A stretch of 58,595 nucleotides of DNA from Gemmiger formicilis (lineage in GTDB: Bacteria; Bacillota; Clostridia; Oscillospirales; Ruminococcaceae): contig NZ_JACJJP010000019.1 in the NCBI RefSeq assembly GCF_016900095.1, positions 1 through 58,595 of the forward strand. The letters run 5' to 3'. The translations under genes and the position numbers were made by a program. Shown piece after piece: positions 16,707 through 24,180 of this stretch. How positions within the stretch are numbered: position 1 is the first letter of the stretch; every line of letters begins with the position of its first letter. The notes under the pieces were generated by a model that was not told the origin of the DNA, did no database searches, and saw only the letters and a list, made by a program, of their open reading frames with translations.

Positions 16707-16735
16707 ATTATAACGTAAATTCATGGCCATGACAA
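16707..16735 (-). promoter_or_regulatory. Vegetative promoter of the rfb operon
   Basis: TTGTCA, 17 bases, TATAAT on the minus strand. Confidence 0.82.
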
Positions 16736-17054
16736 GGGCCACCACAAAAATATCCCCTCACATTAGGTAAAGATGAATAAAACTCCCGCGTCAAAAGTAT
16801 ATGGGTTTGCATATTTCGTACATTTTTGGTAAAATATAGAATATAAAACATTGATCAGTATCCAAAAGCATACTCCCCTTTAGGGAATGGGTTATGGATT
16901 TTGTAAAATATTCTGTCGCACTTTACCCTCAACATGGCACAACCAGAATGTTTCCGCTATAGGAAGCTTTCTGTTTTTGTGAATATTCTGCTTGCGATGA
17001 GCACGGAACAGCGCAGCCGCGCACATCGTATGCGGGAAGGAAGTGATTGGGAAA
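16736..17054. other. AT-rich divergent intergenic region (rfbA / araC-type gene)
   Basis: This stretch is clearly lower in GC than its neighbours. It holds the AraC-gene promoter and then about 210 bases of untranslated leader. The motif AATATTCTG occurs twice in direct orientation, near 16910 and 16982, and might be a regulator site. A small open frame starting at 16934 runs out of frame into the AraC gene, and I do not regard it as real. Confidence 0.5.
16807..16835 (+). promoter_or_regulatory. Promoter of the AraC-family gene
   Basis: TTGCAT, 17 bases, TAAAAT. The predicted leader to the ATG at 17055 is unusually long, about 210 bases. Confidence 0.6.
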
Positions 17055-17918
17055 ATGTTGACCTTCAACATGGACGTGGAACCGCGCAGCCGGTGGCTTC
17101 GGACCACGCCCGGTGCCGCGGCGCTGGCCCAGCCATATTTCTGCACCGAAGCCGGCCAGTTTTTCGGCCGGGCCAGGTTTGCCACCGCCCGCACCGACAA
17201 GGAATGCTTTCTTCTGCTCTATACGGTAGAAGGCGCGGGCCTGATTGAGCAGAACGACACGCAGGTGACCCTGGGGCCGGGATGCGCGCTGCTCCTAGAC
17301 TGCCGGACACCGCAAAACTACGGCACTGCTCCGGGCCACGACGCCTGGCACCATTACTGGGCCCAGATCGAAGGCAGCGGCGTACATGCCCTGGCATCGA
17401 TTCTGTGCCCGGAAAAGCGCCCCGAACCGGTGGAACTGGCCCCGGATACGGCCCTGGAATCCTTTGGCACCCTGCTGAACTGCCTGGAGACCGAAACCGC
17501 CGCCAGTGCCGTAACCGCCGCATTGGCCCTGCACAACCTGCTGGCCGCCATGGCGCAGCGCCAGCTGGCTGCCGACTCGGCCGCGGCAAACCGCCGGATG
17601 ATTGACGAGGCGGTGGCACATATCCGTACCCATTACGCCGAATCTCTCTGTCTGGATGAGCTGCTTGCCAGCGCTCACATCAGCAAGAGTTATTTTCTGC
17701 GCCTGTTCCGCCAGTACATGGGCACGACGCCGTATAACTTCCTGCTGTGCTACCGCATCACCAAGGCCAAGGAACTGTTGGCCCAGACGGATCTGCCTGT
17801 GGGTGCCGTAGCTCATCAGGTGGGGTTTGGGGATGAAAGCAACTTTTCCACCCGTTTCACCGCCATGGTGGGGCAAAGCCCGCTGCGGTACCGGAAAAGT
17901 ACATTGCGCGCCAGATAG
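17055..17918 (+). CDS. AraC-family transcriptional regulator
   Basis: 287 residues. The N-terminal 150 or so form a cupin-like sensing domain (VTLGPGCALLLDCRTPQNY, HYWAQIEGSG). The C-terminal 100 contain the two AraC helix-turn-helix units: LCLDELLASAHISKSYFLRLF and then GAVAHQVGFGDESNFSTRF with the conserved closing GQSPLRYRK. Such proteins usually sense a sugar or related small molecule and activate nearby catabolic genes, but no obvious target lies beside it. I chose ATG 17055 because the GTG at 17043 touches its own ribosome site. Confidence 0.9.
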   Translation: MLTFNMDVEPRSRWLRTTPGAAALAQPYFCTEAGQFFGRARFATARTDKECFLLLYTVEGAGLIEQNDTQVTLGPGCALLLDCRTPQNYGTAPGHDAWHHYWAQIEGSGVHALASILCPEKRPEPVELAPDTALESFGTLLNCLETETAASAVTAALALHNLLAAMAQRQLAADSAAANRRMIDEAVAHIRTHYAESLCLDELLASAHISKSYFLRLFRQYMGTTPYNFLLCYRITKAKELLAQTDLPVGAVAHQVGFGDESNFSTRFTAMVGQSPLRYRKSTLRAR

Positions 17919-17943
17919 GACATTGCCATGCATACAACAAATA

Positions 17944-17993
17944 CCCCGCAGGGTCGTGGAGCTTTCCACGGACTCTGCGGGGGTTCCTTTTTT
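17944..17993. terminator. Bidirectional terminator
   Basis: A long stem from CCCCGCAG and CTGCGGGG with an inner CGTGGA/TCCACG stem, followed on the plus strand by a run of six T. It separates the convergent AraC and asparaginase genes. Confidence 0.88.
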
Positions 17994-18005
17994 ATAGGCC
18001 GCATT

Positions 18006-19001
18006 TTAGACCACGTCAAACTGTACGGGGGTCAGGAACAGGCGGGATACCTCCGCCCTGTCACAGGACTGCCCCAGTGCCCACATCAGTTTGACGGCGG
18101 CGGCTTCGGGGGTCATGTCCCGGGCTTCCAGCACGCCGGGCAGTGCCTTGGCGGCGCGGCCCACTTCATACACGCCCAGGTCACTGCCCTCGTGGGGGAC
18201 CTGGGTGGTAAACACCACCAGACGGCCTGCCGCGCACCAGTCCCGGACCGCCGCGAACAGTTCCCCGTCGTCCCCGCCGGGCAGTCCCCCTACCCCGAAG
18301 CTTTCCAGAATCAGGGCTTTGCAGTGGTCGGCCAACAGCGGAATGATGTCCGCCCGCATACCGGGAATCAGGCGCAGCACAAACACCGAGGGATCCAGCT
18401 TTTCATAAAAGCGGACCTGGCCGTATTCCGCCGGTCGGGGCAGAAACGGGATCAGCCGCAGGTCCCGGAATTCGGCGGTGTTGGGATAGTCAATGCTGGA
18501 AAAGGCGTTGAAGCTCTTGGTGCGGGTCTTGCGGGCCCTGGTCCCCAGAATCACCTTGCCGTCAAACACCAGCTGCACGCCCCAGGCCGTGTCGTGGCAG
18601 GCATACAGCACCGCCCGGTACAGATTGTTGCGGGCGTCGGTATCCCGGTTGTAAATGGACTTCTGGCTGCCGGTGAGCACCACCGGTTTGGGGCTCTGCT
18701 GAATCATGTAGGACAGTGCCGCGGCGGTATAGGCCATGGTGTCGGTGCCGTGGGTGATGACGAAACCGTCGTAATCGTCATAACGGCGGCGGACCTCGGC
18801 GGCGATCTGTGCCCACTGTGCGGGCCCCACGCTGGTGGAATCCAGATTGAACAGCTGGACCGCGTCCATATGGCACACACCGGCCAGTTCCGGCACACAG
18901 GCCAGCAGCTCGTCCGAGGTGATCATGGGGGCCAGCCCCCCCGCCGCAGTGGGACGGCTGGCAATGGTGCCGCCGGTGGCAAGTAACAGAATACGTTTCA
19001 T
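18006..19001 (-). CDS. ansA: L-asparaginase, type I (AnsA-like)
   Basis: 331 residues. Both threonine motifs are present: TGGTIAS near residue 10 and HGTDTMAYTA near residue 85, with the lysine that completes the second catalytic triad probably in VVLTGSQKSIY. It hydrolyses L-asparagine to aspartate and ammonia. No signal peptide is visible, so it is cytoplasmic as expected of type I. An AAGGAG site precedes the ATG. It is monocistronic, has an extended -10 promoter, and is divergent from the blaI-like gene. Confidence 0.93.
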   Translation of the reverse strand: MKRILLLATGGTIASRPTAAGGLAPMITSDELLACVPELAGVCHMDAVQLFNLDSTSVGPAQWAQIAAEVRRRYDDYDGFVITHGTDTMAYTAAALSYMIQQSPKPVVLTGSQKSIYNRDTDARNNLYRAVLYACHDTAWGVQLVFDGKVILGTRARKTRTKSFNAFSSIDYPNTAEFRDLRLIPFLPRPAEYGQVRFYEKLDPSVFVLRLIPGMRADIIPLLADHCKALILESFGVGGLPGGDDGELFAAVRDWCAAGRLVVFTTQVPHEGSDLGVYEVGRAAKALPGVLEARDMTPEAAAVKLMWALGQSCDRAEVSRLFLTPVQFDVV

Positions 19002-19034
19002 GGATGACTCTCCTTAGTTGGTTGCTCTTGTCCG

Positions 19035-19063
19035 ATTATAGCACAACCATGTCCGCTTGGACA
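19035..19063 (-). promoter_or_regulatory. Asparaginase promoter with overlapping inverted repeat
   Basis: Minus-strand TGCTATAAT forms an extended -10 at 19035-19040. A perfect inverted repeat TGTCCGCTTGGACA occupies 19050-19063 in the spacer and -35 area, with another TTGTCCG half-site at 19028-19034, a layout that suits a repressor or activator site. Confidence 0.55.
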
Positions 19064-19095
19064 GCCAGTTTTTTCGCTTTTTCGGCAGGGCGGTC

Positions 19096-19124
19096 TTGAC
19101 AGGTCAATCCGGGCATGCTACAGT
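19096..19124 (+). promoter_or_regulatory. Promoter of the blaI-like / M56-M23 operon
   Basis: TTGACA, 17 bases, TACAGT. The -10 overlaps TACAGTGTTA, which resembles the TACAnnTGTA core bound by BlaI/MecI repressors. Confidence 0.78.
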
Positions 19125-19138
19125 GTTAGCAAGCAAAA

Positions 19139-19154
19139 GTCTATTGTAATAGAC
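19139..19154. promoter_or_regulatory. Palindromic operator candidate for the BlaI-type repressor
   Basis: GTCTATT and AATAGAC form perfect 7-bp arms around two central bases, starting about 15 bases after the -10. The position suits autorepression. Confidence 0.6.
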
Positions 19155-19230
19155 CAGCCAAAACAAACCGGTCTGCGCCGGAAATTGTTGAGCAGACACG
19201 GTTCACCATCACGAAACGAGGTCAACTTTC

Positions 19231-19611
19231 ATGGAAAAGATGCTGCGCCTGGCCGAAGGCGAATACCGCTTTGCTACCCTTGTATGGGAGAACGAGCCCC
19301 TGCCCAGCGGGCAGCTGGTACGTCTGGCGGCCGACGCTCTGGGCTGGAAGAAAAGCACTACCTACACCGTTCTGAAAAAGCTGTGTGAGCGGGGCATCCT
19401 GTGCAACACCGACGGTGTGGTGACCTCGCTGGTGAAGCAAAGCGCCGTACAGCAGCAGGAGAGCACTGCCGTGGTGGACCGGACCTTCGGGGGCAGCCTG
19501 CCCCGCTTTGTGGCCGCCTTTTTGAATGAGAAGCCCATCTCCGAGGCCGAGGCCGCCGAGATCCGGGCCATGCTGGATGCGGCCCGCACCGAACAGGAGG
19601 ACAACCAATGA
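19231..19611 (+). CDS. BlaI/MecI-type transcriptional repressor
   Basis: 126 residues. An N-terminal winged helix (EYRFATLVWENEPLPSG, then KKSTTYTVLKKLCERGIL) matches the BlaI/MecI/CopY family. The C-terminal 45 residues form the helical dimerisation arm (GSLPRFVAAFLNEKPISEAEAAEIRAML). In the classic pair the repressor is cleaved or displaced when the M56 sensor is activated. Here the sensor gene starts inside its stop codon (ATGA overlap), and a candidate palindromic operator sits in the leader. The ribosome site is GAGGT, 8 bases before the ATG. Confidence 0.93.
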   Translation: MEKMLRLAEGEYRFATLVWENEPLPSGQLVRLAADALGWKKSTTYTVLKKLCERGILCNTDGVVTSLVKQSAVQQQESTAVVDRTFGGSLPRFVAAFLNEKPISEAEAAEIRAMLDAARTEQEDNQ

Positions 19612-21581
19612 ATGAACTGGTAAGGTCTCTGCTGACAGCAGGGATCGGCGGCGCGGCGGCGGCCCTGGTTGCCTGGGCTGTGTGCGCCCTGCTTCGACGG
19701 GCCCGGGCCCCGGGTTGGCTGTTGTGTGCCCTGTGGCTGGCGGTGGGGCTTCGGTTTGCGGTGCCGGGCGGGATTCTTCCCGTCACCATCCCCCAGCCGG
19801 AAAGCGAAAGCCTGCAGCACCTGGCCGTTGTGGCCGAGACGGTGCGGGATACCGCCCCCGAGCAGGCAGCCGCCCAGGCGGTACAGGCGCTGGACCTGGC
19901 GGGGCTGGAGCTGACCACCGCGGAGGAAACCGCCTTTACCGTCAACTGGGTCCTGTGGGCCGGGGTTGTATGGGCTGCGGGCGCCCTGTTCTGCCTGGGC
20001 CGGGCGACCCTGGCCGGTCTGCGGCTGCGCCGTCGGGTGGCCCTTGCCTGCAAAACGGAGGACGGCTGCTACACCTGCGCCGAGGTGCACGCTCCCTTCA
20101 CCCTGGGATTCCTGCACCCGCGGATTTATCTGCCCGCCGACTTGCAGGGAGAAGCCCGCCGGGCGATACTGCTTCATGAGCGCACCCACATCCGCCGGGG
20201 CGACTGCCTGACCAAACCTTTGTATTATCTGGTAGTTTGTCTGCACTGGTGGAATCCGTTGGCCTGGCTGGCCTTCGCCCAGTTTGAGCACGCCATGGAA
20301 TGTGCCTGCGACGAGGCCGCGTTGGGCGGCTGTACCGCCGCCCAACGCGGGCTGTATTGTGAAAGCCTGCTGCGCTACGCCACCCGACGGGTTCCGGGCG
20401 GTGCCCTGGCCTTCGGCGCGCCGGGCGCAGGGCAGCGCATCCTGCACGCGCTGCGCTACCGGGCCCCCGGCAAGGTGATGCTGGGCCTGTGCGTGGCGGT
20501 GGCCACACTGGCCGCAGCCGTGCTGCTGGCGCGCCCCACCCTGGCCCAGGAAGCCCCCGCCGACACGACTGATACCGCGCAGACTTCCCTTCCGGCAGCC
20601 AGTGTCCCCGCAGGGACGGAAGACACACCGGAAGAGGCCCCCCACACCGAAGAGGCGCAAAGCCTTTCTGTTTCGGGGGACGCCGTGAGCAACGACCGGT
20701 TTGATCCGGTGGGCGGCTTCATCCTGCCGCTGGAAGAGTACAAGTACTACTCCCGCAAGATGAGCTACTACCACAAGGGGGATGACCTGGCCGCAGAGGC
20801 GGGCACACCCGTGCTGGCCGCCGCCAACGGCGTGGTGACCTTTGCCCAGTTCCATTACAGTTACGGAAACTGCATTCTCATCGACCACGGTATAGATGCA
20901 GACGGCCGGCATTGGTACACTTTGTACGCCCATCTGCGGGACATGGCCGTGGCAGAAAATCAAGTGGTGACCCAAGGCCAGCAGATCGGCACGGTGGGCA
21001 GCACCGGAAATGCCACCGGCAACGCCCTGCATTTTGAGCTGCGCTGCGACGATACCCTGCTGGCACCCACCATGTACCTGCCCTACACCCAGACCGTGCC
21101 GGTTCTGGCGGCGGAGGAAGGTTTGCTGCTGCCCGACATGCTGGAGGATTCCACCATCCACAACGCCATCGCCAAGCGGGCCATCGACAGTCCGGCCCCG
21201 GACCATCTGGCCTATCCCCTGCCTGAAACCACCTCCGTCACCGTCAAATACGTGGCTTACGATCATGCCGGACTGGACCTGCGCGCCGACGAGGGCACCG
21301 ATGTACTGGCCGCCGCCGACGGTATGGTCCTTTATGTCGGCCAGGACCGTGTCAACGGCTGGACGGTGATTCTGGGCCACGGAAGTGACAGCGCCGGCCG
21401 GCCCCTGACCACCATGTATTCCCACCTGCAAGAGAAGCCGGAGGTGCTCATGGGGCAGCTGGTGACCGCCGGGCAGGTGATTGCCCAATCGGGCAACACC
21501 GGCAATTCCACCGGCCCGCACCTGCACTTTGGCGTCTATCTGGACGGCAGCGCCGTGGACCCGCAATCCTGGCTGAACTGA
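19608..21581 (+). CDS. BlaR1-like M56 sensor peptidase fused to two M23 (LytM) domains
   Basis: 657 residues. Residues 1-310 are an M56 module: membrane segments near 10-30, 37-57, 112-133, 203-225 and 289-308, with the cytoplasmic zinc motif HERTH at 190-194 and the BlaR1-like FEHAMECACDEAAL at 226-238. After a Pro/Thr/Glu-rich linker (about 311-365), two LytM/M23 domains replace the penicillin-binding sensor of BlaR1. In the first (about 370-490), H389, D393 and H442 are present but the HxH motif reads A473-L-H475. In the second (about 535-657), H553, D557, H606, H638 and H640 are all present. By analogy the ectodomain reads cell-wall state and the M56 part relieves the BlaI-type repressor encoded just upstream. 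Confidence 0.9.
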   Translation: MNELVRSLLTAGIGGAAAALVAWAVCALLRRARAPGWLLCALWLAVGLRFAVPGGILPVTIPQPESESLQHLAVVAETVRDTAPEQAAAQAVQALDLAGLELTTAEETAFTVNWVLWAGVVWAAGALFCLGRATLAGLRLRRRVALACKTEDGCYTCAEVHAPFTLGFLHPRIYLPADLQGEARRAILLHERTHIRRGDCLTKPLYYLVVCLHWWNPLAWLAFAQFEHAMECACDEAALGGCTAAQRGLYCESLLRYATRRVPGGALAFGAPGAGQRILHALRYRAPGKVMLGLCVAVATLAAAVLLARPTLAQEAPADTTDTAQTSLPAASVPAGTEDTPEEAPHTEEAQSLSVSGDAVSNDRFDPVGGFILPLEEYKYYSRKMSYYHKGDDLAAEAGTPVLAAANGVVTFAQFHYSYGNCILIDHGIDADGRHWYTLYAHLRDMAVAENQVVTQGQQIGTVGSTGNATGNALHFELRCDDTLLAPTMYLPYTQTVPVLAAEEGLLLPDMLEDSTIHNAIAKRAIDSPAPDHLAYPLPETTSVTVKYVAYDHAGLDLRADEGTDVLAAADGMVLYVGQDRVNGWTVILGHGSDSAGRPLTTMYSHLQEKPEVLMGQLVTAGQVIAQSGNTGNSTGPHLHFGVYLDGSAVDPQSWLN

Positions 21582-21594
21582 GAGAATGCACCTT

Positions 21595-22833
21595 ATGAAA
21601 CACAAATTTTTCAACGGCACCGCCCGGCTGGCGGCGGTGCTGGTTTTTTGCATCCTTTTTTCCCTGTTCGGCAGCTGTTTTGCCGTTTTTGCCGCCACCC
21701 AGCAGGAACTGCAGCAGCAGTTGGATGCCGCCAAAGAGGCCTACGACGACGCGGCCCAGAAGCAGGAAGACCTGGAAAAGCAGGCAGAGCAGACACAGGA
21801 ACAGATTGGGGAACTGAACGACCGGACCGAACAGATTACCGCCCAGCTGAGTTCGGTATACAGCGCCCTGGTGGACGCCCAGACCCAGCTGGATGCCGCC
21901 CAGGGAGAGGCCGACGCTGCCCAGGCAGCTCTGGAGCAGAAGCAGGCGGAATACGACACCCGCTGGGACGAGGCCAAAGAACAGCTGGCCGCCATGCAAA
22001 TGCTGCATTACAGCGGCAGCCTTTCGATTCTGAGCCAGGTGACCGATCTGTTCCAGCTGCTGAACTTTGCTCGGGCCCTGACCGACATCAACGATAAGAA
22101 CACCGAGGTCCTGACCCGTCTGAACGACGAAGCCGCCGCCCTGGAGGAGACCCGGAACCAAGCCCAGGCCGCTGCCGAAAAAGCGGAGGCAGCCCGGGAC
22201 GAATTGCAGACACAGCAAGAGAATCTGCAGGCCACTTCCGACCAGCTGGCCCAGGCCCTGATGGAAGCCAACGCCAACCTGGATGAGCAGCAGGCCGAAG
22301 CCGAAGCCCAGGCCCAGATCACCGAGGAGGCAAAAAAAGCCTATCAGCAAGCCACCGCCGAGCTGGATGCCTTTGCCAAGAGCCAGAACAGCAAGTATAC
22401 CTCCGCCACCCTGTACTGCAGTCTGGATTTCGGCTGTGCCCTGACCCCTGGTATGAGTATCAGCTGCAACTTCGGGGATCCGGACGGCATCGACGGTTCT
22501 CCTCACGGCGGCACCGATTTTCCGGCCGCCAAAGGTACGCCCATCTATGCAGTGGCGGACGGGGTGGTCAGCGCCGCCCGGGCCATGTCCAGTTACGGCA
22601 ACTGTGTGCAGATCAGCCACGGCACCGCCGACGACGGCAACAACTACGCCACCCTGTACGCCCACATGTCCTCCATTGCCGTGAGCGAAGGTCAGACCGT
22701 GACCAAAGGGCAGGTCATCGGGTATGTGGGCAACACCGGTGCTGTCAGCGGCAAAAACGGCGGGTATCACCTGCATCTGGAACTGCGCATCAACGGAACC
22801 CGCACCAACGCCATGAACTACATTCCTCACTGA
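21595..22833 (+). CDS. Secreted coiled-coil M23 peptidase (EnvC/PcsB-like)
   Basis: 412 residues from the ATG at 21595; an in-frame ATG nine bases earlier touches the GAGAGA ribosome site. A signal peptide ending near SCFAVFAA is followed by about 215 residues of Gln/Ala/Glu-rich coiled coil. The C-terminal M23 domain (about 290-412) carries all metal and catalytic residues: HGGTD (H304, D308), LYAH (H357) and YHLHLEL (H392, H394). M23 enzymes cut peptidoglycan peptide bridges, and the coiled coil is usually a regulatory arm that holds the catalytic domain inactive until a partner such as FtsEX engages it. It starts 13 bases after the M56-M23 sensor gene, so it is probably in the same BlaI-controlled operon. 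Confidence 0.9.
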   Translation: MKHKFFNGTARLAAVLVFCILFSLFGSCFAVFAATQQELQQQLDAAKEAYDDAAQKQEDLEKQAEQTQEQIGELNDRTEQITAQLSSVYSALVDAQTQLDAAQGEADAAQAALEQKQAEYDTRWDEAKEQLAAMQMLHYSGSLSILSQVTDLFQLLNFARALTDINDKNTEVLTRLNDEAAALEETRNQAQAAAEKAEAARDELQTQQENLQATSDQLAQALMEANANLDEQQAEAEAQAQITEEAKKAYQQATAELDAFAKSQNSKYTSATLYCSLDFGCALTPGMSISCNFGDPDGIDGSPHGGTDFPAAKGTPIYAVADGVVSAARAMSSYGNCVQISHGTADDGNNYATLYAHMSSIAVSEGQTVTKGQVIGYVGNTGAVSGKNGGYHLHLELRINGTRTNAMNYIPH

Positions 22834-22847
22834 GTTTCCGCGCCGCA

Positions 22848-22915
22848 CTTAACGATATTCGGTCTTTGCCTTTACCTTTTACAAAAACTGTGGTACAATA
22901 CCGAATATCGTTAAG
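22848..22915. promoter_or_regulatory. 16-bp perfect inverted repeat bracketing the Lrp-type gene promoter
   Basis: CTTAACGATATTCGGT at 22848-22863 and its exact reverse complement at 22900-22915 flank 36 bases. Those bases contain the promoter TTTACC (22871-22876), 17 bases, TACAAT (22894-22899) with a TG extension. The right arm begins immediately after the -10. This is a strong candidate for cooperative binding by the Lrp-type protein encoded just downstream, or for a long mRNA stem if transcription starts further upstream. Confidence 0.75.
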
Positions 22916-22938
22916 CCGCACCGGGAGGGATTGCTGGG

Positions 22939-23394
22939 ATGGACCATATTGACCGTAAGATCATTGATATTTTGCAGCGGGATGCCCGCGCACCGCTGAA
23001 ACAGATTGCCGACCAGGTGTTTTTGTCTTCCCCGGCGGTGTCTGCCCGCATCGCCCGGCTGGAGAAGGATGGCTGTCTGACCGGGTATCAGGCCCAGGTG
23101 GACCCGGTGAAGATGGGATATCTGGTCAAGGCGTTCATCAATCTGGACATGGACCCCCAGCGCAAGCCGGAGTTTTACCCCTATATCCAGGCCTGCCCCC
23201 AGGTGGTGGAATGCTGCTGCGTCACCGGAGATTACAGCATGCTGATTGAGGTGCTGTTTGCCACCACCCAGGAGCTGGACACCTTCATCAACCAGCTGCA
23301 GCAGTACGGGCGCACCCGCACCCAGATCGTCTTTTCCACCCCGGTGGAACATCGGGGTGTGCCGGTCAGCCGCCCGGAAGAAGAAACCGAATAA
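22939..23394 (+). CDS. Lrp/AsnC-family transcriptional regulator
   Basis: 151 residues. The N-terminal helix-turn-helix MDHIDRKIIDILQRDARAP and VFLSSPAVSARIARLEKDG is followed by the RAM (ACT-like) effector domain with VECCCVTGDYSMLIEVLF. The family binds amino acids or related metabolites and assembles as octamers on paired DNA sites. The promoter in front of it is enclosed by a perfect 16-bp inverted repeat, which points to autoregulation. It is a single-gene unit with a strong terminator; no target is evident nearby. Confidence 0.93.
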   Translation: MDHIDRKIIDILQRDARAPLKQIADQVFLSSPAVSARIARLEKDGCLTGYQAQVDPVKMGYLVKAFINLDMDPQRKPEFYPYIQACPQVVECCCVTGDYSMLIEVLFATTQELDTFINQLQQYGRTRTQIVFSTPVEHRGVPVSRPEEETE

Positions 23395-23398
23395 AGCC

Positions 23399-23434
23399 AA
23401 AGCCCTCTGCCAACTTTCGGCAGAGGGCTTTTTG
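23399..23434 (+). terminator. Terminator of the Lrp-type gene
   Basis: AAAGCCCTCTGCC and GGCAGAGGGCTTT form a 13-bp stem with T-rich tail TTTTTG. It may serve the convergent membrane-protein gene too. Confidence 0.9.
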
Positions 23435-23439
23435 TGTTG

Positions 23440-24180
23440 TCAGGGCAGGGCGTCCACCTCCGCGGCGGTCAGCGGCCCCAGGTTGATGTCATTTTCGTAT
23501 TTTTTCCCGCCGGAATATATCAGGTCCACTCTGTAATAGGCAAGGTCCAGCCCGGCGGCGTCAAAGGCGGCTTTGGCATTTTTGAGCAGGGCGTTGGCGT
23601 CGGCCTCGGTGGGCAGGCGGTCGGTGTAGACCAGGTAGAAACTGGCAGTGAGGGGCGGCAGGTTACCGGGATCATAGGGCATATCCAACGTAAGGCCCCA
23701 ATCCTCCGGAGTGCCCTCCCAGCTTTTGCCGGGCTGCACATCCAGCCAGTCCGGGTTCATCCCTGCATTGTTCAGCGCCGTGGTCATGTCCTGCTTGGCG
23801 GCTGCAATGATGCGCACCCGGGTGTTGTTCAGATTGGTCACATCCTCCTCATAGGTAGTGCTGCGCACCACACCCCAGGAAAGAATCACCGTAAAGCTGG
23901 TATCCTGGCTGGTCATGGACTGCACCCGCACCCAGTAGCTATACCCTGTATCATACCAGGCAGAGACGGCAGTAAAGTTGTTGCCGGGCCACTGTTCGTC
24001 GGCATATTCCACTGCGTGGTGCCGGGCCCAGGCCAGGCTGATGGGATCTCCCAGCGCATACCCGGCCGCAAACAGGATCAGCAGCACGATGAGGATGCCG
24101 CCCGCCAGAGCAGCGGCGCGGCGGCTTCTGGTGTGGGGACGATCAGCGGTCCTGACGGATGTCTTCTTCCCATGCATCAT
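23440..24180 (-). CDS. Single-pass membrane protein of an ECF sigma operon, unknown function
   Basis: 246 residues. A basic cytoplasmic N-terminus (about 1-24) leads into one membrane segment (ALAGGILIVLLILFAAGYAL). The following 200-residue extracytoplasmic region contains phrases such as WPGNNFTAVSAWYDTGYSYW and ending GPLTAAEVDALP. I do not recognise the fold; it is vaguely like small YfjL-type proteins of Bacillota, but that is only an impression. It begins within the last 38 bases of the anti-sigma gene with its own AAAGGAGG site, so it is coupled to the sigma / anti-sigma pair and may be a co-sensor or a target. Confidence 0.75.
   Translation of the reverse strand: MMHGKKTSVRTADRPHTRSRRAAALAGGILIVLLILFAAGYALGDPISLAWARHHAVEYADEQWPGNNFTAVSAWYDTGYSYWVRVQSMTSQDTSFTVILSWGVVRSTTYEEDVTNLNNTRVRIIAAAKQDMTTALNNAGMNPDWLDVQPGKSWEGTPEDWGLTLDMPYDPGNLPPLTASFYLVYTDRLPTEADANALLKNAKAAFDAAGLDLAYYRVDLIYSGGKKYENDINLGPLTAAEVDALP

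Noticed and set aside
16934-17248. A 104-codon frame overlapping the AraC-type gene start
   Set aside because: It runs out of frame into the AraC coding sequence and lacks a ribosome site.
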